In this document: positions 39,601 to 49,620 of the stretch, one piece after another | How positions within the stretch are numbered: the first letter of the stretch is position 1 | How the letters are laid out: each line of letters begins with the position of its first letter | Origin: Leifsonia aquatica H1aii | GTDB lineage: Bacteria > Actinomycetota > Actinomycetes > Actinomycetales > Microbacteriaceae | DNA: 64,000 bases | Reading direction: 5' to 3' | Assembly: GCF_000633535.1 (NCBI RefSeq) | Contig: NZ_AYMR01000007.1 | Location: 1-64,000 of the forward strand | The notes under the pieces: model-generated | Databases searched by the model: none | Told to the model about the DNA's origin: nothing | Seen by the model: the letters and a program-made list of their open reading frames with translations, nothing else | Translations under genes and position numbers: made by a program

Positions 39601-41103
39601 TCAGCCGGTGGCCGCCTCGGCCCGCACCTCCGCGCGGGGCGGCACCACGACCGGGTGCGTCCCGGCCATGCGCTCCAGGACGCGGACGACCTGGCACGAG
39701 TAGCCGTACTCGTTGTCGTACCAGACGTAGAGCACCAGGTTCGGTCCGTCGGCGATGGTGGCGAGACCGTCGACGATGCCGGCCCGATGGGATCCGACGA
39801 AGTCGCTGGAGACCACCTCCGGAGACGCGATGTAGTCGATCTGCTGACGCAGCGGGGAGTGCAGCGAGACCTGGCGCAGGTAGTCGTTGACCCCCGCCTT
39901 CTGCACGGCGCGGGAGAGGGTCAGGTTCAGGATCGCCAGCGAGACGTCCGGGGTGGGCACCCGGATGCTCGAACCGGTCAGCCGCCCGGCGAGGACCGGC
40001 AGGGCCTTGGCCACCGCCTTCGCGGCTCCGGTCTCGGTGATGACCATGTTGAGCACGGCCGAGCGTCCGCGTCGATCGCCCGGGTGGAAGTTGTCGATGA
40101 GGTTCTGGTCGTTCGTGAACGAGTGCACGGTCTCGACGTGGCCGCGCTCGACGCCGTAGGCGTCGTGGATCGCCTTGAGCACCGGGGTGATCGCGTTGGT
40201 CGTGCACGAGGCGGCGGACAGGATCCGGTCGTCCGGCGAGATGGTGTCGTCGTTGATGCCGTGGACGATGTTCTTCAGCGACCCCTTGCCGGGCGCGGTC
40301 AGGAGCACGCGGGCGACGCCGGGGGCCCGCAGATGCTGGGCGAGGCCGTCCTCGTCGCGCCAGCGTCCGGTGTTGTCGACGACGATGGCGTCGCGGATGC
40401 CGTAGGCGGTGTAGTCGACGGTCGTCGGGTCGTCGGAGTAGATCACCTGGATGCGCGTCCCGTTGGCGATCAGCACATCGTTCTCGGCGTCGACGGCGAC
40501 GGAACCGGGGAACGGCCCGTGCACCGAGTCGCGGGCCAGGAGGCTCGCGCGCTTGGCGAGGTCGTTCGCCGCGCCGCGCCGGACGACGATCGCGCGCAGC
40601 CGCAGGCCGTGCCCGTCGCCGGTGTGCGTGATCAGCAGACGGGCGAGGAGTCGTCCGATGCGGCCGAAACCGTAGAGCACGACGTCCGTCGGCTCGGCGA
40701 CCGGGCGATGCGGCGAGGTCCGCTCGACCGCGGCGCGCACGTAGTCGGCCGGCGTCGTGCCACCGGCGTCGCGGAGACCCTGGGCGAGCCGCGCCACATC
40801 GATCGAGGCCGGACCGGGCGCGATCGCCAGCAGGGCCTCCAGGACCGTGGCCGTCTGCTCCAGCGTGAGCTGCTCGTGCCCGAGCTCCCTGGCCCGGTCG
40901 TGGACGGAGATCACCCCGGTCGCCGAGAGGTTGATCAGGCGATGGCCGTGGATGGACGTGACGACGCCGTGATCCCGGTACAGCCGGCCGATGAGGGGGA
41001 TGAGCTGCTCGGCCCGTTCCTCGCGCGCGACCCAATCGGCGCGGTGGGACTCGTAGGCGTGCGGGGGTTCGGTGTTGAAGCTGGGCACTCGTTGCTGTTC
41101 CAT
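39601..41103 (-). CDS. Glyceraldehyde-3-phosphate dehydrogenase, long form (GapB-like)
   Basis: This 500-residue enzyme is much longer than ordinary GAPDH (about 335). A helical N-terminal extension of about 135 residues precedes the Rossmann fold (VVLYGFGRIGRLLARLL, 141-157). The active site is SAASCTTNAITP with Cys300 as nucleophile. The later TGSSIRVPTPDVSLAILNL and WYDNEYGYSCQVVRV blocks are standard for GAPDH. Corynebacterium glutamicum GapB is a known long-form enzyme that works mainly in gluconeogenesis with NADP(H), and this may be its counterpart. The gene stands alone, far from pgk and tpi, which supports a specialised role. Confidence 0.92.
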   Translation of the reverse strand: MEQQRVPSFNTEPPHAYESHRADWVAREERAEQLIPLIGRLYRDHGVVTSIHGHRLINLSATGVISVHDRARELGHEQLTLEQTATVLEALLAIAPGPASIDVARLAQGLRDAGGTTPADYVRAAVERTSPHRPVAEPTDVVLYGFGRIGRLLARLLITHTGDGHGLRLRAIVVRRGAANDLAKRASLLARDSVHGPFPGSVAVDAENDVLIANGTRIQVIYSDDPTTVDYTAYGIRDAIVVDNTGRWRDEDGLAQHLRAPGVARVLLTAPGKGSLKNIVHGINDDTISPDDRILSAASCTTNAITPVLKAIHDAYGVERGHVETVHSFTNDQNLIDNFHPGDRRGRSAVLNMVITETGAAKAVAKALPVLAGRLTGSSIRVPTPDVSLAILNLTLSRAVQKAGVNDYLRQVSLHSPLRQQIDYIASPEVVSSDFVGSHRAGIVDGLATIADGPNLVLYVWYDNEYGYSCQVVRVLERMAGTHPVVVPPRAEVRAEAATG

Positions 41104-41419
41104 GTCTGTCGCGCGTGAGGGGACCTGCGCCGTCCCTGATCCGAACGCTACCGGCGGCCACCGCCCGCGCAGCGCCGAGAACGGCCGAAAGATCCGGCGA
41201 ATTTAACGCCACGGGAAGAACGACCGCGATCGGACGCAGCACATCGGGCCGCTCGTGCGCAAACTCTGTGACGCCTGTTGCGGAGCGCTACCGACTGTGA
41301 CGCCGACCGTGGACTCCGGGTGAGGCGCAGTCCTAGCCTCGGCGAACGCGCGTCGCCCGGGTCGCTTCCGGGATGCGCGCCCCCCGGTTGTGAACCCGAC
41401 CCCCTCGAAGGACACCCCC
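41104..41419. promoter_or_regulatory. Divergent intergenic region with possible promoter of the Liv-type operon
   Basis: The 316-base gap between the GAPDH gene and the ABC operon contains no gene. A TGGACT hexamer near 41310 and TAGCCT near 41334, about 18 bp apart, are a weak promoter candidate for the operon. I see no riboswitch, tRNA or clear palindrome. A short AGGAC tract precedes the binding-protein ATG. Confidence 0.35.
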
Positions 41420-42580
41420 ATGAAGAAGCTCATCCGCGGCGCGGCCGTCGCCTCCGTGGCCACCCTCACCATCGTCGGCCTGGCGGCCTGCGCGTCCGGT
41501 TCCTCCGCCTCCTCCGACGGCTCGTCGGGCTCGAGCACCGTCTACTTCGGCGTCTCCGCCGCCACGACCGGCCAGTACGCGCAGTACGGCGAGCAGTTCA
41601 AGGAGGCGTTCGACCTGGCGGTCGACGAGGTCAACGCGGCCGGCGGCATCGACGGCCACCCCGTGGCGCTGAAGTACGAGGACTCCCAGTCCGACCCCAA
41701 GCAGTCCGTGGCCGTCGCTCAGAAGTTCGTCGGAGACGACAGCATCAGCCTGGTCTTCGGCGACTACTCGTCGGCCGCCTCCATCCCGGCCTCGCCGATC
41801 TACACCGCGGGCAAACTCGTCCAGTACGGCTTCAACAACTCGAACCCGGACTTCACGGCCAAGGGCTCGAAGTACCAGTGGTCGACATCCATCACGACGA
41901 GCGCCACCTACACGTGGACCGCCGACTACATCAAGAAGCAGGGCATCGACTCGGTCGGTGTGAGCTACCTCAACACCGCCGACTGGGGCATCCCGGCGTT
42001 CAACGCCTTCAAGGCGGAGGCCAAGAAGGTCGGCCTGAAGATCACCGACGCGGAGGGCGTGCTCGACACCTCCGACGACTACCGCCCGTCGCTGACGAAG
42101 GCCGTCGCCGACAAGCCGCAGGCGTTCGTCCACATCGGCTACGGCCCGGATGCCGCCAAGATCGTGACGCAGCTGCGCGCCATCGGGTACGACGGCACGT
42201 TCTACGGCGGGCAGGACGAGGAGTCGTTCGACGGCACCAAGGCCGCGGCGGGCGCGATCAACGGCGCGGAGTTCCTCGCCTCCAACCCGGCCCCCGAGGT
42301 GCAGAGCTTCGTGAAGGCGTTCAAGAAGAAGTACCCGAACGAGACCGAGGTCACCGGCTTCGAGGCCGGCGCGTACGACGCACTCCACGTGGCCGTCGCC
42401 GCTGCGAAGGCCGGCGGGACCAGCCGGGAGGGCATTCTCGCGGGCTTCGCGAAGCTGAAGGATGTCCCGAGCGTCGTCTACGGGAAGATCACCTTCGACC
42501 CGTCCACCCGTCGGGTCGCGTCGCCCGCGCTCACCCCGAGCATCCTGAAGGACGGGAGCTGGGTCGCGTACAACGGCTGA
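41420..42580 (+). CDS. Branched-chain-type ABC transporter substrate-binding lipoprotein
   Basis: This 386-residue lipoprotein (lipobox GLAAC, Cys24) belongs to the LivJ/LivK periplasmic-binding fold. Its family features are FGVSAATTGQYAQYGEQFKEAFDLAVDEVNAAGGIDGHPVALKYEDSQSDPKQSVAVAQKFV and GFEAGAYDALHVAVAAA. Members bind amino acids but also amides, urea and aromatic compounds. Because the operon ends in a monooxygenase and two AhpD-fold proteins, the ligand here may be something other than leucine. It is the first gene of a seven-gene operon. Confidence 0.92.
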   Translation: MKKLIRGAAVASVATLTIVGLAACASGSSASSDGSSGSSTVYFGVSAATTGQYAQYGEQFKEAFDLAVDEVNAAGGIDGHPVALKYEDSQSDPKQSVAVAQKFVGDDSISLVFGDYSSAASIPASPIYTAGKLVQYGFNNSNPDFTAKGSKYQWSTSITTSATYTWTADYIKKQGIDSVGVSYLNTADWGIPAFNAFKAEAKKVGLKITDAEGVLDTSDDYRPSLTKAVADKPQAFVHIGYGPDAAKIVTQLRAIGYDGTFYGGQDEESFDGTKAAAGAINGAEFLASNPAPEVQSFVKAFKKKYPNETEVTGFEAGAYDALHVAVAAAKAGGTSREGILAGFAKLKDVPSVVYGKITFDPSTRRVASPALTPSILKDGSWVAYNG

Positions 42581-42604
42581 GCCGTCCACGCCGACACGCC
42601 CACC

Positions 42605-44407
42605 ATGCTCGACACACTGATCGCCGGCCTGCTCCGAGGGAACGTCTACGCCCTCGGAGCGGTCGGCATCTCCCTCGTCTTCGGCGTCATGAACGTCGTG
42701 AACTTCGCCCAGTTCTCCTTCTTCGGACTCGGCGCGATGCTGTCCTGGTTCTTCGTCGTGAAGATCGGGCTCCCGTTCTGGCTGGCTCTGGTCCTCGTTC
42801 TCGCCGTGTGCGGCGCGCTGGGCCTGTTGATCAACGTGACGGTGGTCCGCCCGCTGGCGAAGTACCTGCCGTTGGCGGCCATGCTCTCGACTTACGCCAT
42901 CTCGCTGATCCTCGACAACGCGTCCCAGATCGCGTTCACCGCGCAGTTCCGCGTGTTCCCGGAGGTGCTGCCGACCTCGAACCTGCGGATCGGCAACATG
43001 CGGTTCGGAACGTCCGACCTGGTGATGCTCGGAACGACGGCCGTGATCATGGTCGTGATGACGCTGTTCCTGAAGTACGGCAAGGTCGGCCGGGCGATCC
43101 GGGCCACCGCGCAGGACCAGGAGGCCGCTCTGCAGATGGGCATCCCGGTCGGCCAGGTGCAGCACGTGTCGTTCGTCATCGCGTCGGCGCTCGGCGGCCT
43201 GGCCGGGGTGTTCATCGCCCTCTACGTCGGCGTCGCGAACCCGAACTCCGGACTCGACGTCGGCCTCACCGCGTTCGTCGCGGCGACGCTCGGCGGTCTC
43301 GGCTCGCTCGTCGGCGCGGTGATCGGCGGATTCGTCCTCGGGATCCTGGAGGCGTTCGGCATCCACTTCTTCGGGGACACGGCGCGCGAGATCATCGTCT
43401 TCGTCATCCTGATCGTGGTGCTCATCGTCCGGCCGGGCGGCCTGCTCGGCCGGGTGCCGTTGATCTCCGCCGAGCCGCTCACCGGGACGTTCCTCGGCAA
43501 GGGGCGCCCCCTCCGCATCCCGCGCTGGGTGTGGCTCGCCGCCGCCGTGGTCGGCGGCGTGGTCATCCCACTGGTCGCGAACGACTACGTGCTCACCACC
43601 GGCACCCAGGTGCTGATCTACGCGATCATCGCCGCCGGGTTCACGGTGACGGCCGGACAGGCCGGCGTGCTGGCCCTCGGACAGGCCGGACCGATCGCGA
43701 TCGGGGCGTACGCCTCGGCTCTGCTCTCCTTGTACCTGCACGTGCCGTTCTGGGTCGCCCTCCCCGTCGCGGGCATCGTCGCGGCGGTGGTCGCGTCGAT
43801 CCTCGCCTCGCCGATCTGGGGCGTGAAGGGGCACTACATCTCGATCGCGACGCTGGGCCTGGGGATCGCGATCGTCGCGGTCATCCAGCTGGTGCTCCCG
43901 CAGGGGCTGTACAACATCCCCGTGCCCGAGTGGTTCGGGACGCCGCTGAACACCCCGCAGGCGTACTACCTGATCGACTTCGGGGTCCTCGTGCTGACCC
44001 TCCTGGTGATGTGGCGGCTCCGCAGCTCGCACCTCGGCAAGGTCATCTCGTCCGTCGGATCGGACGAGGTGGCGGCGCTCGCCTCCGGAGTCCGCGGTCG
44101 CAACTACAAGGCGCTCGCGTTCGCCGTCTCCGGCTTCTTCGCCGGCGTGGGCGGCTCGCTCCTGGCGCACCAGTACACCTACATCGACCCGACGATCTTC
44201 ACGATGCTGATGTCGCTGCTGGTGGTCACCATCGTGATCCTCGGCGGGGTCGGCCTGCCGTACGGCGCGGTGATCGGAGCGATCGTGCTGATCGGGGCGA
44301 TGGAGCTGCTGCGCTTCACCCCGGAGCTGCGCATCATCGTCTACGGCCTGGTGCTCATCCTCGTGGTGCGCTTCCGGCCGGGAGGGGTCCTGGTGAGGAA
44401 CGCATGA
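42605..44407 (+). CDS. Fused LivH-LivM ABC transporter permease
   Basis: This 600-residue membrane protein fuses both permease subunits of a branched-chain-type importer. The LivH half (about 1-285) begins LIAGLLRGNVYALGAVGISLVFGVMNVVNFAQF and contains GKVGRAIRATAQDQEAALQMGI. The LivM half (about 305-600) contains TAGQAGVLALGQAGPIAIGAYASALL and SSVGSDEVAALASGVRGRNYKALAFAVSGFFAGVGGSLLA. The linker includes GRVPLISAEPLTGTFLGKGRP. Most bacteria keep livH and livM separate, so one polypeptide replaces the usual heterodimer. It follows the binding-protein gene by 24 bases and overlaps livG by four. Confidence 0.93.
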   Translation: MLDTLIAGLLRGNVYALGAVGISLVFGVMNVVNFAQFSFFGLGAMLSWFFVVKIGLPFWLALVLVLAVCGALGLLINVTVVRPLAKYLPLAAMLSTYAISLILDNASQIAFTAQFRVFPEVLPTSNLRIGNMRFGTSDLVMLGTTAVIMVVMTLFLKYGKVGRAIRATAQDQEAALQMGIPVGQVQHVSFVIASALGGLAGVFIALYVGVANPNSGLDVGLTAFVAATLGGLGSLVGAVIGGFVLGILEAFGIHFFGDTAREIIVFVILIVVLIVRPGGLLGRVPLISAEPLTGTFLGKGRPLRIPRWVWLAAAVVGGVVIPLVANDYVLTTGTQVLIYAIIAAGFTVTAGQAGVLALGQAGPIAIGAYASALLSLYLHVPFWVALPVAGIVAAVVASILASPIWGVKGHYISIATLGLGIAIVAVIQLVLPQGLYNIPVPEWFGTPLNTPQAYYLIDFGVLVLTLLVMWRLRSSHLGKVISSVGSDEVAALASGVRGRNYKALAFAVSGFFAGVGGSLLAHQYTYIDPTIFTMLMSLLVVTIVILGGVGLPYGAVIGAIVLIGAMELLRFTPELRIIVYGLVLILVVRFRPGGVLVRNA

Positions 44408-45257
44408 CCGGATCGCTGCTGGAGGTCGTCGACCTCTCCCGGCACTTCGACGGGCTCAAGGCCGTGGACGGGATCTCGTTCTCCGTCGAGCGCGGCGAGG
44501 TGGTCTCCATCATCGGCCCGAACGGCTCGGGCAAGACGACCACGCTCAACCTCGTCACCGGGGCACTGCGGCCGAACGGCGGGACGATCTCCCTCGACGG
44601 CGAACGGATCGAGCGGGCCGACAGCGCCCGCATCGCCGAGCACGGGATCGCCCGCACGTTCCAGAACGGCCGGGTCTTCGCCACGCTCTCGGTGGCAGAG
44701 AACATCGAGGTGGGGCTGCACACGACCCTCCGGGCGAACCGACCGTTCCGGCGGCTCTCGAACGTCTTCCTGCTGCGCTGGATCCCGCTGCTCGCCGAGC
44801 TGTACATCGCGATCATCGGGACGCCCTCCTCGCGGCGGGAGCAGAGGGAGGTCGACGCCGTCGTCGCCACCGAGATCGAGCGCTTCCAGGCCCGGCTCGG
44901 GCCGCGGCGCGACGACCCGGCGTACTCGCTCAGCTACGCCAACCGGCGGCGCACCGAGATCGCCCGCGCCCTCGCGCTCTCTCCGAAGCTGCTCGTGCTG
45001 GACGAGCCGACGGCAGGCATGAACCAGTCGGAGACGGCCGAGGTTCTCGAGCAGCTGCTCGAGCTCAAGGCGGCAGGCCAGACCGTGCTGCTCGTGGAGC
45101 ACAAGCTCGACCTCGTCATGACCGTGTCGGACCGCGTCATCGTGATGGACGGGGGCCGCATCATCGCGGAGGGACCGCCCGATGCGGTGCGCACCGACTC
45201 CGCCGTCGTCGAGGCGTATCTCGGACGACGGCGCGGGCTGGGAGGGGTGGACCTGAG

Positions 45258-45261
<4 letters not shown>
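44404..45261 (+). CDS. livG: Branched-chain-type ABC transporter ATP-binding protein (LivG)
   Basis: This 285-residue ATPase subunit has Walker A GPNGSGKTT, a Q-loop at ARTFQNGRVFATLSVAENIEVG, a degenerate signature SLSYANRRRTEIARAL, Walker B LLVLDEPTAGMNQSET and the H-loop VEHKLDLV. The LivG-type insertion after the Q-loop (about 108-160) is longer and more hydrophobic than usual (RLSNVFLLRWIPLLAELYIAIIG). It pairs with the LivF ATPase encoded immediately downstream; the genes overlap by four bases. Confidence 0.93.
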
Positions 45262-45979
<718 letters not shown>

Positions 45980-45983
<4 letters not shown>

Positions 45984-47017
45984 CCAGCACCGGGCATTCG
46001 CAGCGGCTCGGCTTCTTCACCCGCCTGCTCGACGACGGCGGCGCACTCGACCGCTACCGCAACGCCCTCGACCAGTTCGAGCGGGCCGAGCAGCTCGGCC
46101 TGGACACGGTCTGGGTGGCGCAGCACCACTTCCACGAGGGCGAGGGAGGCCTCCCCGCCCCGTTCGTGCTGCTCGCGCAGGCGGCGGCGCGCACCTCCCG
46201 CCTCCGACTCGGGACGGGCATCGTGACGCTCCCCCTGGAGGCCCCGTTGCGGGTGGCGGAGGACGCCGCGGTGCTCGACCTGCTGTCCGGCGAACGACTC
46301 GAACTCGGGATCGGCTCGGGCGGCACCCCGTCGTCGTTCCCGCCCTTCGGCTACGACTCCGCCGACCGCGCCGCGATCTACGACCGTCATCGGGAGACCC
46401 TGATCGCCGCGCTGGGCGGCGGGACCCTGACGACCGACGGCGGTGCGCTCTATCCGGCCGGCCCCGCTCTGCTCGGCCGGATCTGGGAGGCGACGTTCTC
46501 GGCGTCCGGCGCCGAGCGGATCGGACGCCGCGGCAACGGCCTCATGCTCTCGCGCACCCAGCCGCGGGCGACGTGGGATGCGCCGCGGTCTCCGCAGGTG
46601 CAGGAGGCCATCGTGGACGCGTACCTGGCCGCGCTGCCGGACGGAGTCGAACCCCGCATCCTCGCCTCGCGGTCGGCGCTCGTCGTCGACACCGAGGCGG
46701 AGGCGGCGCCCTGGGTCCGGCGCGGGATCGACCGCGGGCGGACCTTCGTCGACGCACAGGGCGTGGACGTCCCCGACGGGGTCTCCGACGCCGAGCTGCT
46801 CTCCTGGCTCGACATCCACATCGGCACGCCCGAGCAGGTGCTCGCCTCGCTGCGCACGGACACGATCCTCGCCCGGGCGACCGACGTCGCCTTCCAGCCC
46901 CACCCCATCGACCCGCCGCACCCGGTGGTGCTGCGCTCCCTCGAGCTCATCGCCACCGCCGTCGGACCCCACCTCCTCGACTGGACGCCGGCGACGCCGT
47001 CGCCCGCGACCCTCTGA
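45980..47017 (+). CDS. LLM-class flavin-dependent monooxygenase (KPN_01858-like family)
   Basis: This 345-residue luciferase-like monooxygenase should use FMNH2 and oxygen. Visible features are LGFFTRLLDDGGALDRYRNALDQFERAEQLGLDTVWVAQHHFHEGEGGLPAPFVLLAQAAARTSRLRLGTGIVTLPLEAPLRVAEDAAVLDLLSGERLELGIGSGG, the TIM-barrel N-terminal half with the FMN-binding AQHHF and GTGIVTLPL segments. It resembles the putative FMN-dependent luciferase-like family TIGR04027, which travels with CMD and AhpD-like proteins and an ABC importer, as here. The substrate is unknown. No flavin reductase gene is adjacent. Confidence 0.88.
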
Positions 47018-47027
47018 AAGGACAGCC

Positions 47028-47612
47028 ATGCCCGACGTCATCGACCAGCTGGTCGGCATCGCCCCCGGTGATCCCTTGGACGCCTTGCGCGATCAGCGCC
47101 CGAACGCGCGCAGCAACGCGCAGGCCAGCTTCGACGCGCTCTTCCACAGCGACGAGCTCGGTCACGTCGACCAGCGGGAGCGCCTCGTCGTCGCCTTCTG
47201 GACGGTCGCGCTCTCGCAGTCGCCCACGGCCTCCTACTACGGCGACCTGCTGGCCGCGGTGGACCCGGCGGTGCTCGCCGCCCTGACTGCGACACTCCCC
47301 GCGGCGGTCACCGCCGGGCCGTACGGCGACTATCCCGCCGGACCGCTGTCGGTCGAGAACGTCGCCGGTCCGATCTGGACCCCGGACGCCGCGCTCGCCG
47401 CGACGGTCGGCCCGCGCCTCGCCGCCGCGCTCGCGCACACGCACCTGCTCGTCTACCGCCCGCGCGACTCGTCCGCCGAGGCGCTGCAGGCGCTGTTCGA
47501 CGCAGGCTGGTCCACCACCGGGATCGTGACCCTCTCGCAGCTCGTCGCCTTCCTCAGCTTCCAGCTCCGCGTCGTCGCGGGGCTCACCGTCCTGAAAGGA
47601 GAGCTCGCATGA
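47028..47612 (+). CDS. CMD-domain protein (Avi_7170-like family)
   Basis: This 194-residue helical protein is related to carboxymuconolactone decarboxylase/AhpD folds. The start MPDVIDQLVGIAPGDPLDALRDQRPNARSNAQASFDALFHSDELGHVDQRERLVVAFWTVALSQSP matches my memory of the TIGR04029 family. It lacks the CxxC pair of peroxidase-active AhpD proteins and so is probably a partner or binding subunit, not the redox-active one. The ATG follows AAAGGAC. Its stop overlaps the next gene by four bases, and the next product is its usual companion. Confidence 0.8.
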   Translation: MPDVIDQLVGIAPGDPLDALRDQRPNARSNAQASFDALFHSDELGHVDQRERLVVAFWTVALSQSPTASYYGDLLAAVDPAVLAALTATLPAAVTAGPYGDYPAGPLSVENVAGPIWTPDAALAATVGPRLAAALAHTHLLVYRPRDSSAEALQALFDAGWSTTGIVTLSQLVAFLSFQLRVVAGLTVLKGELA

Positions 47613-48214
47613 GCGAGACCGTCATCCGGAACGATATCGAGGCTCCCAATGCCTTCACGCAGGCCGAGCTCGGCTGGGAGGCGTGGCTCGAGCCGTTGCC
47701 GCTCGACGAGCTGACCGACCGTCACTACGACGGGCTGGTCGACAAGGGGCGTGCGAACAGCCCCTACTTCCGGCTCCTGGTGCGCGATCCCGACATCCTC
47801 GGCGCCCGCACCCGTACCGACAACGACATCTTCTACAACGAGAAGGGCGGGCTCTCCCGGGCGCTGCGCGAGCTCTCCGCCGCCGCCGCCTCCCGCACCA
47901 ACGGCTGCATCTTCTGCGCGTCGGTGCATTCCCGCTTCGCCACCCACAAGTCCAAGCGCTACGACGATGTCCAGCGGCTGCTCGACGAGGGAACGGCGGG
48001 GCGGCAGGACGACCCGCAGTGGCGTGCGGTCATCGACGCGTCCGTCGCGCTGACCGAGATCCCCGGCCGGTTCGACGCAGGCAACGTGCGTCAGTTGCGG
48101 GACGCCGGGCTGGACGATCTGGCGATCATCGACGCGATCAATGGCGCGGCGTTCTTCAACTGGGCCAACCGGCTCATGCTCTCGCTCGGGGAGCCGACGC
48201 CGCCCGCCGCCTGA
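47609..48214 (+). CDS. Alkylhydroperoxidase-domain protein (Avi_7169-like, AhpD fold)
   Basis: This 201-residue AhpD-fold protein contains the redox motif NGCIFCASVHSRF with C100, C103 and H107, the CxxC-x3-H arrangement of alkylhydroperoxidases. The later NWANRLMLSLGE is also a conserved end for the family (TIGR04030-like). It may remove a peroxide or reactive by-product of the flavin monooxygenase two genes upstream, or carry out a redox step on its product. It is the last gene of the Liv-type operon. Confidence 0.85.
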   Translation: MSETVIRNDIEAPNAFTQAELGWEAWLEPLPLDELTDRHYDGLVDKGRANSPYFRLLVRDPDILGARTRTDNDIFYNEKGGLSRALRELSAAAASRTNGCIFCASVHSRFATHKSKRYDDVQRLLDEGTAGRQDDPQWRAVIDASVALTEIPGRFDAGNVRQLRDAGLDDLAIIDAINGAAFFNWANRLMLSLGEPTPPAA

Positions 48215-48299
48215 CGCGCGCGACCGTCCCCGTCTCGTACGGCGCGGCGATCAGGCGCCTCTCCGCGCGGTCATGCGCGTCTCGGCGTTCGAGGGGATC

Positions 48300-48488
48300 C
48301 TAGGCACGCCGCGAACGGGTGCGGATCAGAACCACCACGGCGAGCACGACGAGGACGATCCCGACGATGACGAGCGGCAGCCACCACGGGGTCAGGACCG
48401 TGGTCGTCGGGGTGTCGTTGCAGGGCTCGCCGTTCGGTGGGGCCGTGGCGCAGGAGGCCCAGACGAGAGCGGTCACCGGGATCGACAT
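48300..48488 (-). CDS. Small hypothetical membrane protein
   Basis: This 62-residue frame has a weak signal-like start (MSIPVTALVWASCATA), a short polar stretch with two cysteines, and one strong membrane helix (WWLPLVIVGIVLVVLAVVVLI) followed by RTRSRRA. It looks like a small tail-anchored protein. No family is recognised and the ribosome binding site is weak, so the call rests mainly on the clean hydrophobic profile and the basic tail. Confidence 0.45.
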   Translation of the reverse strand: MSIPVTALVWASCATAPPNGEPCNDTPTTTVLTPWWLPLVIVGIVLVVLAVVVLIRTRSRRA

Positions 48489-48654
48489 GGCGTCAGCCTG
48501 GCAGACGCACGGGTGGCTGAGAACCCCGCGGATCCGGCCGGGCGCCGGGCCGGAGCGTTCCACAGCGCATCCATAGCGTCGCGACGGCGGAACGACAGCA
48601 TCCCGTCGCAGGATCGACCTCACCGAGAAGGAGTGCGACGGAAGAAGGAGCACC

Positions 48655-49155
48655 ATGGTCGAGACGGTGTCGTCACCCGGTCCCGCGCTCGCCGGCCTGC
48701 GGCTGGCGGAGCTCGGCGTGGACAACATCCACGCGGTCAACCAGCTGAGCGTCCGTCCGGGGCAGGAGCGGTTCGTGCTGCCGCTGACCTATTCGCTGGC
48801 CGTGACGCCGTCCGACCCGTCCACGTCGTGGCAACGGGTGGCCCTGGACGGAGACGAGGTCGTCGGCTTCCTCCACGCCACACTCGACCAGGATCCCGCC
48901 GCATCGGAGCCGTTCCGGGCGTGCGTGTGGCGGATCTTCGTCGACGGGGACGCGCAGCACCGCGGGGTGGGGACGTTCCTGATCCGCTCGTTCGCCGCTG
49001 CCGCCGCCGCGGCGGGGATCGACCGGATCACCGTGCTCTGGGAGCCCGGCGACGGCGGTCCGGGCGACGCGTTCCACCGGATGGGGTTCACCGACATCGG
49101 TGAGACGGCGTACGGCGAGACGATCGCGGCGATGCCGACGGGCCGTCTCGACTAG
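48655..49155 (+). CDS. GNAT-family N-acetyltransferase
   Basis: This 166-residue acetyltransferase has the acetyl-CoA-binding core ACVWRIFVDGDAQHRGVGTFLIRSF (motif A, Q/RxxGxG/A) and a C-terminal motif B segment, DAFHRMGFTDIGETAYGE. The middle ALDGDEVVGFLHATLDQDP is the beta-hairpin region. It resembles spermine/spermidine or small-molecule acetyltransferases (PF00583), but the substrate cannot be assigned. The ATG follows AGAAGGAGC. Its stop shares a CTAG with the convergent SdpI-type gene. Confidence 0.87.
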   Translation: MVETVSSPGPALAGLRLAELGVDNIHAVNQLSVRPGQERFVLPLTYSLAVTPSDPSTSWQRVALDGDEVVGFLHATLDQDPAASEPFRACVWRIFVDGDAQHRGVGTFLIRSFAAAAAAAGIDRITVLWEPGDGGPGDAFHRMGFTDIGETAYGETIAAMPTGRLD

Positions 49156-49484
49156 GCGGATGAGGCCCGCTTCGCCGCGCGCGAGGCCGCGATCAGTACG
49201 GCGACCACGCCCGCGACGAACGCCACGACCGTGACGACGTGCGCGAGCGGAAGCACGAGACCGACCAGTTCCCCCACCATGGCGGTGACGAAGGCGATAG
49301 TGGCCGGCAGCATCCCGGCGGCATGACCGGCCCGCCAGGCGTCGTCGTCGCGCAGGACGGACGGGATGCGCACGCCGAACAGGTGGTTGCGTTTCAGAGT
49401 CCCGTTGCCGGCGAGGACGCAGGCGATGACGAGTACCAGGAGCAGGGCGGTGAACACCCAGCCCACGGGAGTGATGGCGTTCAC
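49152..49484 (-). CDS. SdpI-family membrane protein
   Basis: This 110-residue protein has three predicted membrane helices and the SdpI/YhfL signature: NHLFGVRIPSVLRDDDAWRAGHAAGMLPATIAFV corresponds to the family's GxRxPxT...AWxxxHxxxG block. In Bacillus the SdpI protein gives immunity to the SdpC toxin, but most short actinobacterial members have no known partner, and no toxin gene is visible nearby. The GTG start follows GGAAGGGAC. Confidence 0.83.
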   Translation of the reverse strand: MNAITPVGWVFTALLLVLVIACVLAGNGTLKRNHLFGVRIPSVLRDDDAWRAGHAAGMLPATIAFVTAMVGELVGLVLPLAHVVTVVAFVAGVVAVLIAASRAAKRASSA

Positions 49485-49620
49485 GGGCGTCCCTTCCTGT
49501 CCGGCTCCGATTCCCAGTGCTGACTCTAGACGCGCATGGTCGCGCGCGACGATGATCAGCGTGAGTGCCCACCGCTCGGCCTCGAACAGATCAGCCCGCT
49601 CCCCGACGAAGGAGACGTCC

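Noticed and set aside
49152-49484. A bacteriocin immunity system around the SdpI-like protein
   Set aside because: No SdpC-like toxin or SdpR regulator is adjacent. The neighbour is an acetyltransferase, so immunity is unsupported.
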